Notes under the pieces: model-generated
Database searches by the model: none
Told to the model about the DNA's origin: nothing
The model's input: the letters and a program-made list of their open reading frames with translations, nothing else
Translations under genes and position numbers: made by a program
DNA from: Jiangella mangrovi
GTDB taxonomy: Bacteria; Actinomycetota; Actinomycetes; Jiangellales; Jiangellaceae
Length of the DNA stretch: 64,000 bases
NCBI RefSeq assembly: GCF_014204975.1
Contig: NZ_JACHMM010000001.1
Location: forward strand, 4,402,001-4,466,000
Reading direction: 5' to 3'
Part shown: one piece after another, positions 16,627 through 25,000 of the stretch
Numbering within the stretch: the stretch's first letter is position 1
Layout: each line of letters starts with the position of its first letter

Positions 16627-17264
16627 CGACCACCATCACCCTCGCGCGGCACGGCCGCACCGCCTGGCACGAGGGCAACCGCTACACCGGCTCCAGCGAC
16701 GTCGGCCTCGACGACGTCGGGCACCAGCAGGCCGCCGCCCTCGCCGCCGCCCAGCGCGGCGCCGACGTCCCCGACGCCCTCTACGCCTCCGACCTGCTCC
16801 GCGCCCAGCAGACCGCTGCCGCCGTCGCCGCCGTCACCGGGCTGGCCGTGCACACCGATCCGCGCCTGCGCGAGCTCGACTTCGGCGCCGCCGAGGGCAG
16901 GACCCTGGCCCAGCTCCGCGCGGCCGACCCCGATGCGGTCGCGGCGTTCGAACACGACCCCGTCGCCCATCACCACCCAGGGGGCGAGCATCCCGAAGCG
17001 GCCGCCGACCGCGCGCAGCGGGCGCTTCTCGACGTCGTCGACCGGCATCCGGACCAGAATGTCCTGGTGATCTGCCACAACACGCTGATGCGCCTCCTGG
17101 TCTGCCGGCTCACCGGCATCCCGATGCGCACGTATCGCACCGCGCTCCGCGGCCCGGAACCGACCGCCACCACCCGCCTCGCCTTCGGCGCCGGCGGCAC
17201 CGTCACCCTCGACCACTACAACCACGCGGTCAGCCTCGACCACTACAACCGGACCGCGTCATGA
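16623..17264 (+). CDS. Histidine phosphatase (phosphoglycerate mutase-like) family protein
   Basis: This 213-residue branch-1 histidine phosphatase has the catalytic RHG motif at the start (ITLARHGRTAWHEGNRYTGSSD), a middle acidic-Glu region (LRELDFGAAEGRTL) and the second catalytic His in VLVICHNTLMRLLVCR. It probably dephosphorylates a sugar phosphate in the same pathway as the two kinases around it. Starts and stops overlap both neighbours by ATGA. The extreme C-terminus carries a tandem 9-residue duplication (LDHYNHAVS then LDHYNRTAS) from a 27-bp direct repeat at 17208-17250, which looks recent. Confidence 0.88.
   Translation: MTTTITLARHGRTAWHEGNRYTGSSDVGLDDVGHQQAAALAAAQRGADVPDALYASDLLRAQQTAAAVAAVTGLAVHTDPRLRELDFGAAEGRTLAQLRAADPDAVAAFEHDPVAHHHPGGEHPEAAADRAQRALLDVVDRHPDQNVLVICHNTLMRLLVCRLTGIPMRTYRTALRGPEPTATTRLAFGAGGTVTLDHYNHAVSLDHYNRTAS
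17208..17250 (+). repeat. 27-bp tandem duplication at the 3' end of the histidine phosphatase gene
   Basis: CTCGACCACTACAACC occurs at 17208-17223 and again at 17235-17250, exactly 27 bp apart and in frame. The bases between (ACGCGGTCAGC) and after (GGACCGCGTCA) are related. The result is a repeated LDHYN-x4 tail. This looks like a recent replication-slippage duplication just before the stop codon and the ATGA junction with the DeoR gene. Confidence 0.8.
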
Positions 17265-18046
17265 CCGGCCGGACCACCCGCAACGCACGCCAGGACCAGA
17301 TCGCCGACCACGTCCTGCGCGAGGGCTCGGTCTCGGCGAGCCAGCTGGCCGAGACGTTCGGCGTCAGCCTGATGACCGTCCACCGCGACCTCGACGAGCT
17401 CGAGCGGCAGGGCGTCGTCCGCAAGTACCGCGGCGGGGTCAGCGCCCAGCCCTCCAGCGTCTTCGAGAGCAACGTCGCCTACCGGCTGCGCACCGCGCGC
17501 GCCGAGAAGGCCGCCATCGCTCGCGTCGCCCGTACGCTCATCGAGCCCGGCATGGCGGTCATGCTGGACGACTCGACGACGACCCTCGGCGTGGCCGAGC
17601 TGCTTCCCGACGCCGCCCCGCTCACCGTCATCACGAACTTCCTGCAGGTCATCAACGCCGTGAGCCAGGTCGACGGGGTTCGGCTCATCGCCCTGGGCGG
17701 CGAGTACTACCCGACGCACGACTCCTTCCTCGGCGTGCCGTGCATCGAGGCGATCGAGTCGCTGCACGCCGACGTGCTGCTGACCTCGACGTCCGCGGCG
17801 TCAGGCGGGCTGACCTACCACCAGGAGCAGGAGATCGTGCTGGTCAAGCGGGCCATGATGCGCTCGGCCACGCGCAAGGTGCTGCTCATGGACCACACCA
17901 AGCTCGGCGGCACCGCGCTGCACCAACTGGCGCCGCTGGCCGACTTCGACGACGTCGTGGTCGACGCCGGCGCCCCCGCCGACGTGCTGCGCACCCTGCG
18001 CGACCACCAGGTGAACGTCCACGTCGCACCGCTCGACACCCCCTGA
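17261..18046 (+). CDS. DeoR-family transcriptional regulator
   Basis: This 261-residue repressor has an N-terminal helix-turn-helix of the DeoR type (VSASQLAETFGVSLMTVHRDLDELERQGVVRKYRGGV, about residues 22-58). A C-terminal sugar-phosphate-sensing domain related to ribose-5-phosphate isomerases follows (AVMLDDSTTTLGVAELL, VITNFLQVINAV, LLMDHTKLGG). Family members sense a phosphorylated intermediate of the pathway they control, so its likely effector is the product of one of the adjacent kinases. It is coupled to the preceding gene by ATGA and followed 17 bp later by the second kinase. Confidence 0.92.
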   Translation: MTGRTTRNARQDQIADHVLREGSVSASQLAETFGVSLMTVHRDLDELERQGVVRKYRGGVSAQPSSVFESNVAYRLRTARAEKAAIARVARTLIEPGMAVMLDDSTTTLGVAELLPDAAPLTVITNFLQVINAVSQVDGVRLIALGGEYYPTHDSFLGVPCIEAIESLHADVLLTSTSAASGGLTYHQEQEIVLVKRAMMRSATRKVLLMDHTKLGGTALHQLAPLADFDDVVVDAGAPADVLRTLRDHQVNVHVAPLDTP

Positions 18047-18063
18047 GTCAGCAAGGAGGCGGC

Positions 18064-19518
18064 ATGTACATCGGCGTCGACATCGGCACCACGCTCACCA
18101 AGGCCGTCGGCTACGGCGACGACGGCACCGAGCTCAGCGCGCACAGCGTCCCGACCGAGCTCGTCCACGGTGACGACGGCCGGGTCGAGCAGGACGCCGA
18201 CGCCGTCGTGGCCTCCGTCGCCGCCGTGGTCCACGAGGTCGCCGACCGGCTGCCCGGCACGCCGGAGCTCGTGGCGCTCACCGGCCAGGGCGACGGCTGC
18301 TGGCTCGCCGACGCCGACGGCGTCCCCGTCCGGCCCGCGGCGTCGTGGCTGGACGGCCGCGCCGCCGACGTCGTACGCCGGTGGGACCGCGACGGCACGG
18401 CCGACGCCGTCCTCGCCGGCAACGGCGGCATGGTCTTCCCCGGTGCGTCCGCCGCGATCCTCGCCGTGCTCGACCGCGACGAGCCCGCCACGCTGGACCG
18501 CGCGGCGACGGCCACGCACTGTGTCGGGACGGTGTTCCAGCGGCTCACCGGGGTCCGCGCCGTGGATCTGTCCGACGCGTCGTATCCCCTGCTCGACCCG
18601 ATCACCCGCGACTGGTCCGACGAACTCCTGGGGCTCACCGGGCTCTCCCACCGCCGCGACCTGCTGCCTCCGGTGGTCGGGCCGGCCGGTCCGGCGGCGG
18701 GACTGACACCGGCCGCAGCGGCCGGCCTCGGGCTGCCGCCGTCGACGACGGTGAGCGCGGGCCCGTACGACCTGCTCGCCTCCGCCCGCGGCAGCGGCAC
18801 GGTCGAGCCCGGCGACGGCCTGCTGATCATCGGCACGACGCTGGCCTGCCAGGTCGTGACGGCCGACCCCGGCCCACTTCCCCACCGCGCCGGTCTCCTG
18901 CTGGCGACCTGGCAGCCGGGCCGGTGGATCCGCGCCATGCCGGCCATGGTCGGCACGGCATCGTTGGACTGGCTGCTGCGCCTGGTCGGCGCCCCGGTGT
19001 CCGCGCTGGCCGAGTTGCTGGCGGAGTCGCCGCCGGGTGCCCGCGGCGTGTCCGTGCTGCCGTACTGGTCGGCGTCGGGCGAACGAGCACCGTTCGTCGA
19101 GGCGTCCGCTCGCGGCCGGTTCGACGGCCTGCACCTGGCCACGTCGCGCGCCGACCTGGTCCGCGGCCTGTGCGAAGGGCTCGCCTACGCGGCCCGGCAC
19201 TGCTTCGACGCCGCCGGGCTGACCGGGCGGCTCGCAGTCTGTGGCGGCGGCGCGCAGAGCATGGCCTGGACCCAGCTCTTCGCCGACGTGCTCGGCCGCC
19301 CGCTCGAGGTCGTCGACGTGCCACAGGCCGGCGCCTACGGTGCGGTGCTCTCCGCGCTGGAGGCACGTGGCGAGTCCCCCGGATGGCCGGTCCGGGCGCA
19401 CGTCGTCGAACCCACACCCGCGCTCCGATCCCGGTACGACGACGGGTTCGCCGACTACCTCGACCGCGTCGCCGTCGCCCGCGAGACCTGGACGCGCACG
19501 CCGGAAGGGCAGTCATGA
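18064..19518 (+). CDS. FGGY-family carbohydrate kinase 2
   Basis: This is a second, clearly different FGGY kinase of 484 residues. It starts MYIGVDIGTTLTKAVGYGDDG after AAGGAGG at good spacing. Further family motifs are LVALTGQGDGCWLAD, DGRAADVVRRW and the C-terminal LAVCGGGAQSMAWTQLFADVLGRPLEVV. It differs strongly from kinase 1 in the same operon, so the two likely act on different substrates or at different steps. The stop overlaps the next start (ATGA). Substrate is unknown. Confidence 0.9.
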   Translation: MYIGVDIGTTLTKAVGYGDDGTELSAHSVPTELVHGDDGRVEQDADAVVASVAAVVHEVADRLPGTPELVALTGQGDGCWLADADGVPVRPAASWLDGRAADVVRRWDRDGTADAVLAGNGGMVFPGASAAILAVLDRDEPATLDRAATATHCVGTVFQRLTGVRAVDLSDASYPLLDPITRDWSDELLGLTGLSHRRDLLPPVVGPAGPAAGLTPAAAAGLGLPPSTTVSAGPYDLLASARGSGTVEPGDGLLIIGTTLACQVVTADPGPLPHRAGLLLATWQPGRWIRAMPAMVGTASLDWLLRLVGAPVSALAELLAESPPGARGVSVLPYWSASGERAPFVEASARGRFDGLHLATSRADLVRGLCEGLAYAARHCFDAAGLTGRLAVCGGGAQSMAWTQLFADVLGRPLEVVDVPQAGAYGAVLSALEARGESPGWPVRAHVVEPTPALRSRYDDGFADYLDRVAVARETWTRTPEGQS

Positions 19519-20594
19519 GCCGGATCCTGCTGGCCGGTGACCAGTTCGTCCGCAACGACCTCCTGGCCGAACGGCTGCTCGCGGCGGTGGCACGGACGCC
19601 GTCGCCGCCGGCCGTCGAGCTGCGGACGCTGGAACTGCCCTGGCCACACGTTCCGTTCGGCCGCGTCGCCGAGGTCGACGAGGCCTCCGACGTCGAGGAC
19701 GAACTCGTCGAGCTGGCTCGCGACGCGGAGGTCATCGTCACCCAGATGGCGCCCGTCACCGAGCGGGTGCTCGCCGCGGCGCCGTCGTTGCGGCTGGTCG
19801 TCTGCACGCGAGGCGGCCCGGTCAACGTCAACGTCGACGCCTGCACCGAGCGCGGTGTGCTGGTGTGCAACACCCCCGGCCGCAACGCCGTCGCCGCCGC
19901 GGAGCACGCCGTCACGCTGATCCTGGCAACGGTACGGGCGATCCCGCGCGTCCACGGCACCGTCGCCGCCGGGCAGTGGCGCAGCGACCTGTACGCCTAC
20001 GACGAGTGCGGGCTGGAGCTGAGCGGGTCGACGGTGGGGCTGGTGGGCTACGGCGCCATCGGCCGGCGGGTGGCGCGGATGCTGCAGGCGTTCGACGCCC
20101 GCGTGCTGGTCACGGACCCGTATGTCGCGCCGGCGGAGCTCCCGGAGGGTGTCGCGCTGGTCTCACTGGAGGAGCTGCTGACGAGCAGCGACATCGTCAG
20201 CCTGCACGCCCGGCTCACCGCCGGCACGGCGGGCCTGATCGACGCGGCGGCACTGGCCCTGATGCGGCCGGGAAGCTACCTGGTCAACTCCGCCCGTGGC
20301 GGCCTGGTCGACTACGACGCGCTGCTCACCGCCCTCGACGACGGCCACCTGGCCGGGGCCGGATTCGACGTCTTCCCCGCCGAACCGCCGGCGCCCGGCT
20401 GGCCGCTGCTGCGCTCGGACCGGGTGGTGATGACGCCGCACCTCGCCGGCGCGACGAAGCAGACCGCCCACCGCGCGGCGGAGCTCGGCGCCGCCGCCGT
20501 CGCCGCCTGGCTCGCTGGCGAGGAGCCGCCCGGCCTCGTGAACCCGCCGCGCGACACGTGTCACACCTGCTCAGCCGACGACGGAGCCGCATAG
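19515..20594 (+). CDS. D-2-hydroxyacid dehydrogenase (phosphoglycerate dehydrogenase-like)
   Basis: This 359-residue NAD(P)-dependent enzyme has the Rossmann signature VGLVGYGAIGRRVARMLQAFDARVLVTDPY and the catalytic Arg-Glu-His triad in NSARGGLVDYDALL, FDVFPAEPP and VVMTPHLAGATKQT. It would oxidise or reduce a 2-hydroxyacid made from the sugar handled upstream. It ends a five-gene operon. Its last 34 bp overlap the 3' end of the convergent ROK regulator, so the final residues (PRDTCHTCSADDGAA) are constrained by two genes. True substrate is unknown. Confidence 0.88.
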   Translation: MSRILLAGDQFVRNDLLAERLLAAVARTPSPPAVELRTLELPWPHVPFGRVAEVDEASDVEDELVELARDAEVIVTQMAPVTERVLAAAPSLRLVVCTRGGPVNVNVDACTERGVLVCNTPGRNAVAAAEHAVTLILATVRAIPRVHGTVAAGQWRSDLYAYDECGLELSGSTVGLVGYGAIGRRVARMLQAFDARVLVTDPYVAPAELPEGVALVSLEELLTSSDIVSLHARLTAGTAGLIDAAALALMRPGSYLVNSARGGLVDYDALLTALDDGHLAGAGFDVFPAEPPAPGWPLLRSDRVVMTPHLAGATKQTAHRAAELGAAAVAAWLAGEEPPGLVNPPRDTCHTCSADDGAA

Positions 20595-21772
20595 ACGTCC
20601 AGCAGCCGTCGCTCGGCATCGGCGAGGGCGAGCCGCACGGCACCGAGCGCCACCGCGTCGTCGCCGAGCTGGCTGAGCTCCAACCGGGGCGTCACGAGCG
20701 CACGCCGGCCGAGATGCCGCCGCATGCTCGCCAGTACCGCGTCGCCGGCCAGGGCGATGCTGCCGCCGATGATGACCAACTCGGGGTCGATGGCGGACAC
20801 GAAGGAGGCGAGTCCTCGCGACAGCTGGGCGCAGGCCTCCTCGACGGCCTGGAGCGCCCGAGGCTCGCCGTCGGCCGCCGCGGTGAGGACGGCGGCGGCA
20901 TCGGCGCCGTCGTCGAAGCCGAGGCTGACCGCCCGGCGCAGGATCCACGCGGTTCCCGCCGCGGACTCCAGCGGGCCGAGGCCGTCGGGCTGGACACCTC
21001 GGGGTTCTTCGTCGAGTTCGAGGAAACCGAGCTCTCCGGCCGCGCCGTGAGCGCCACGGTGCAACTGACCGTGCACCAGCACCGCCGCACCGACCCGGGC
21101 ACCCCACTGCACGAGGATCAGGTTCTCGGCAGCGCCGCCGGCACCGTTCCAACGCTCGGCCATGACGGCGAGGTTGACGTCGTTCTCGACCCGGACGGAA
21201 CACTCGACGCTGCGCCGGAACAGCCCGCCCAGCTCCAGTGAGCTCCATCCGGGGATGGACGGCGCCTGCACCACGGCGCCACGCTGGTCGTCCACGACAC
21301 CCGGCGTTCCGATGCCCACCGCCGCGAGCGCGGACGACGGGACGGGCACCGCATCGAGCGCCCGGCGCATCGTGGCCTTCACCTGCTCGAGCAGCTGGGC
21401 ATGGGTCCTGGGCCCGTCGACGTCGCGGCGGGCATGGGAGACGACGGTTCCGCTGAGATCGGCGACGACGCAGTAGATCTTGTGCGGCCCGACGTCGATC
21501 CCGAGCACGTACCGCGCGTCGGCACGGAACCGCAGCACGCGCGCCGGTCGGCCCATGCGCGGCAGGTCGGGGTCGGGGGCCTCGGTCTCTTCGACCCATC
21601 CGTCGGCCATGAGCGTCGACACCGCCGCACTGACCGTGGGACGCGACAGGCCGGTCGCTCGGATCAGATCCGTCACACGTGCCGTGCCCGTGGCACGGAT
21701 GGCGCTGAGCACCGCCGCGCAGTTCATGAGCCGCAGCATCTGGGGCCCACTGCCATGTCCGGTTTGCGTCAC
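20561..21772 (-). CDS. ROK-family transcriptional regulator
   Basis: This 403-residue protein joins an N-terminal winged helix (MLRLMNCAAVLSAIRATGTARVTDLIRATGLSRPTVSAAVSTLMADGWV) to a ROK sugar-kinase-like domain. The latter has YVLGIDVGPHKIYCVVADLSGTVV, GTPGVVDDQRGAVV, ENDVNLAVMAERW and GAAGELGF. It normally represses sugar-uptake genes and senses a sugar. I chose GTG at 21770-21772, preceded by AAGGGG. Its gene is divergent from the large secreted dehydrogenase/hydrolase gene at 22007, so that gene and the ABC importer are its likely targets. It overlaps the convergent dehydrogenase by 34 bp. Confidence 0.9.
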   Translation of the reverse strand: MTQTGHGSGPQMLRLMNCAAVLSAIRATGTARVTDLIRATGLSRPTVSAAVSTLMADGWVEETEAPDPDLPRMGRPARVLRFRADARYVLGIDVGPHKIYCVVADLSGTVVSHARRDVDGPRTHAQLLEQVKATMRRALDAVPVPSSALAAVGIGTPGVVDDQRGAVVQAPSIPGWSSLELGGLFRRSVECSVRVENDVNLAVMAERWNGAGGAAENLILVQWGARVGAAVLVHGQLHRGAHGAAGELGFLELDEEPRGVQPDGLGPLESAAGTAWILRRAVSLGFDDGADAAAVLTAAADGEPRALQAVEEACAQLSRGLASFVSAIDPELVIIGGSIALAGDAVLASMRRHLGRRALVTPRLELSQLGDDAVALGAVRLALADAERRLLDVYAAPSSAEQV

Positions 21773-21790
21773 TAGTACCCCTTGACACCA

Positions 21791-21846
21791 ACGATCACGT
21801 ACCAACATAGTGATCGTCAACATAGTTAGGGAAGTTTCCTTACTAA
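21791..21846. promoter_or_regulatory. Candidate operators in the ROK / sugar-locus divergent promoter region
   Basis: Two inverted repeats lie side by side. ACGATCAC (21791-21798) is mirrored by GTGATCGT (21810-21817). A nearly palindromic stretch at about 21823-21845 reads TAGTTAGGGAA, a GT centre, then TTCCTTACTA. The second resembles the TTAGG-A-TTCCTAA pattern used by several actinobacterial ROK and NagC-like regulators (from memory). CAACATAG also recurs as a direct repeat at 21803 and 21818. The patch is AT-rich and lies between the ROK gene and the gene at 22007. Confidence 0.5.
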
Positions 21847-22006
21847 GTGTAGGTGGTGGTCGTCACCGCTGTCAGTTGTGGCCGTCAACCCGAAGCCAGG
21901 CTCTGCTTGCCGGCACCTGCAGGGCGCTACTCATCACATTCCTCCGCAGTAGATCGACACGGCGTTCGTACAGGTCAGAACCGGTCCCCTTCCCCGGGAG
22001 GAAGCC

Positions 22007-25000
22007 ATGTTGGGCAAGCGATCCGCATCGTTACCATTGTTACTGGCGCTGCTGTTGTCAGTCCTGGTCAGCACGCCGGCCACCGCACAGACGACCGAGG
22101 TCCCGGCCGAACCCGGCGGTACGTTCGCGGAACTGTCCGCAGCCGACGAGTTCGAGAAGGTGCTGGTGGCTCCCGGCATCTCCCAGCCGATGAACATGGA
22201 CATCGCCGACGACGGCCGCGTGTACATGACCAGCCGCGACGGCGTCATCCGCGTGTATGACCCGAACATGGGGCACGCGATGGTGGTGGGCGAGCTGGAC
22301 GTCTTCGACGACCACCCGCTGCCGCAGAACCCCGACTTCGAGGGGTCGAAGAACCAGGAGGGCGGCCTGCTGGGCCTGGCCCTGGACCCGGACTTCGCGA
22401 CGAACGGCTGGGTGTACGTGTACTACACGACCCGCGCCGAGAACGCGCACTACCTCTCCCGGTTCGTCGTCGAGAACGACCAGCTCGACGTCGAGTCCGA
22501 GGTCGTCATGCTGAAGGTCCCCTACAACAAGACGCACTGCTGCCATGTCGCCGGGGACGTCGACTTCGACTCCGCCGGCAACCTGTACCTGAGCACCGGA
22601 GACGAGTCGCCGCCGGACCTCAACCAGCAGTACTCGCCGCTCGACAGCCGTCCGACACACTGGTACAACGACGACCGCCGGACCTCGGGCAACACGAACG
22701 ACCTGCGTGGCAAGGTCCTGCGGATCACGCCGCAGCCCGACGGCACCTACACGATCCCGGACGGGAACCTGTTCACCGGCGAGGAGGACGGCGGCGGCAA
22801 GACCCGGCCGGAGATCTTCGCGATGGGGTTCCGCAACCCGTTCCGCATCTCGCTGGACCCCGCGACCGACCGGCTGCACATCGGCAACTACGGGCCGGAC
22901 CGGCTGGGCGACTGGACCGAGCGCGGCCCGTGGGGCTTCGACCAGTACATGGCGACGTCGGAGGCGGCGAACTTCGGGTACCCGTTCTGCATCGGGAACA
23001 ACTACCCGTACCGGCCGTGGGACTACGCGACCAACCAGCCGCTCGGTGACTTCTACGACTGCGAGAACGGCCCGGTCAACGACTCGCCGAACAACACCGG
23101 GCTGGACCAGCTCCCGCCCGTGACGCCGGCGACGATCTACTACCCGCGCAGCTGGACGGGCTGGCCCGAGTCGTGGGTCGGCTGGCCGGCGCAGGAGCTC
23201 AACCCGATCCCGGAGCCGTTCCTGAACATGGGCTCCGGCGCGGGCGGCCCGATGTCGGGCCCGGTCTACCGCTACGACCCGGCGCTGCAGTCCGACACCA
23301 AGTTCCCCGAGCACTACGACGGGCGCTGGTTCCTGCTCGACTTCCACCGCGGCCACGTCAAGACGGCCGACCTGGACGAGAACGAGCAGGTCGAGGCCAT
23401 CGACGACTTCATGCCCGGCCAGACCTGGTCCGGCCTGATGGACGGCGAGTTCGGCCCGGACGGATCGCTGTACGTGCTGGAGGGCGGCGCGTTCGGGAAC
23501 AGCCCGAACGCCGGCCTGTACCGGGTCGACCACGTGCCCGACACCGGCCCCGGGCAGTGCGTGACCGACGACTTCGCCGGGACCGAGCTCGACCGCGAGG
23601 CCTGGCCGACGATCGTGCGCGAGAACCCGGACGGCTACCGGCAGACCGACGGCGCCCTCGAGATCGACATGCTGCAGGGCGACATGATCAGCAACCACCT
23701 GACCGGCAACATCAACACCACCGCGCAGAACCTGATCATGACTCCGGTACCCGACGGGCGCTGGGAGGCCACGGTCACCGTCGACCTGCCGGCGGAGTCG
23801 GTCAGCCATGACCAGGCCGGGTTCATCATCTACGCCGACGATCAGAACTTCACCAAGGCGGCCTACTTCCCGCCGTACGGCAGCGCGGTCGACGGGCGGA
23901 TGGAGTACCTCTTCCACCAGAACGGAGAGATCCGCTACCAGGGCGGGGTCGACAACCCCACCATCACCAACGCGCCGCGGACGCTGCACCTCCGGTTGAG
24001 CGGTGACGGCGAGAACGTGCGGGCCGCCTACTCCCGCGACGGCGTGACCTGGGTCAACGTCGGGCGACCGGCGCCGATCTCGCAGTACGAAGCGCCCCAG
24101 TTCGGCTTCTTCGCCGCCCACGGCCCGAACGCGATCGAGACGCCGCTGACCGCGACGTTCTCCGACTACTCGCTGTGCGTCCCGGAGGAGCCCGCGTGTG
24201 CGGCGCCGCAGCCCGACGAGGGTTACCGGCCATTGTGGGACGGCGCCACGCTGACCGGCTGGAACCAGTCCGGCCCGGGTGGGTTCGCCGTCGTCCCGGA
24301 CGGGGAGCGCGCGGGCTCGTGTGCCCTCGAGTCGGTCGGCGACCCGGCCGGCCTGGGGATGCTCTGGCACGAGGAGGAGTTCGAGTCCTATCGGCTGCAC
24401 CTCGACTTCAAGGCCGTGGCCGAGGACGACAACTCCGGCGTGTTCTTCGGGTTCCCCGACCCCGGTGACGATCCGTACGTCGCCGTGCGCCAGGGCTACG
24501 AGATCCAGATCGACGACACCGGCGGCTCGCCGGGCGCCCAGGACAAGTCCAAGACCGGGTCGATCTACACGTTCCAGGCGCCGACGTCGTTCCCGACGGT
24601 CGCCGGTGAGTGGAACGAGATGGAGATCGAGGTCGAGGACCCGATGGTCCGGGTCTGGATCAACGACGTGCTGGTCAACGAGTACGAGAACCCGGAGGGC
24701 TCCGGGCGCGACCTCGCCTCCGGCTTCGTCGGCATCCAGAACAACCGCGTGTCGGACAACGTGTTCTTCCGCGACATCTGGATCAAGGAGCTCGGCGACA
24801 CGCAGTGCCCCGAGCCGCAGGCGCCGCCGGCGGGCTTCGTGCCGCTGTACGACGGCGAGACGCTCGACGGCTGGACCATGGCCGGCCCGGGCGGCTTCGA
24901 GATCGACGAGTGCGGGCTGCTCGAGCCGTTCGGCGGCATGGGCCTGCTCTGGTACGACGAGAAGACGTTCTCCGACTACGTCATGCGGGTCGACTTCCGG

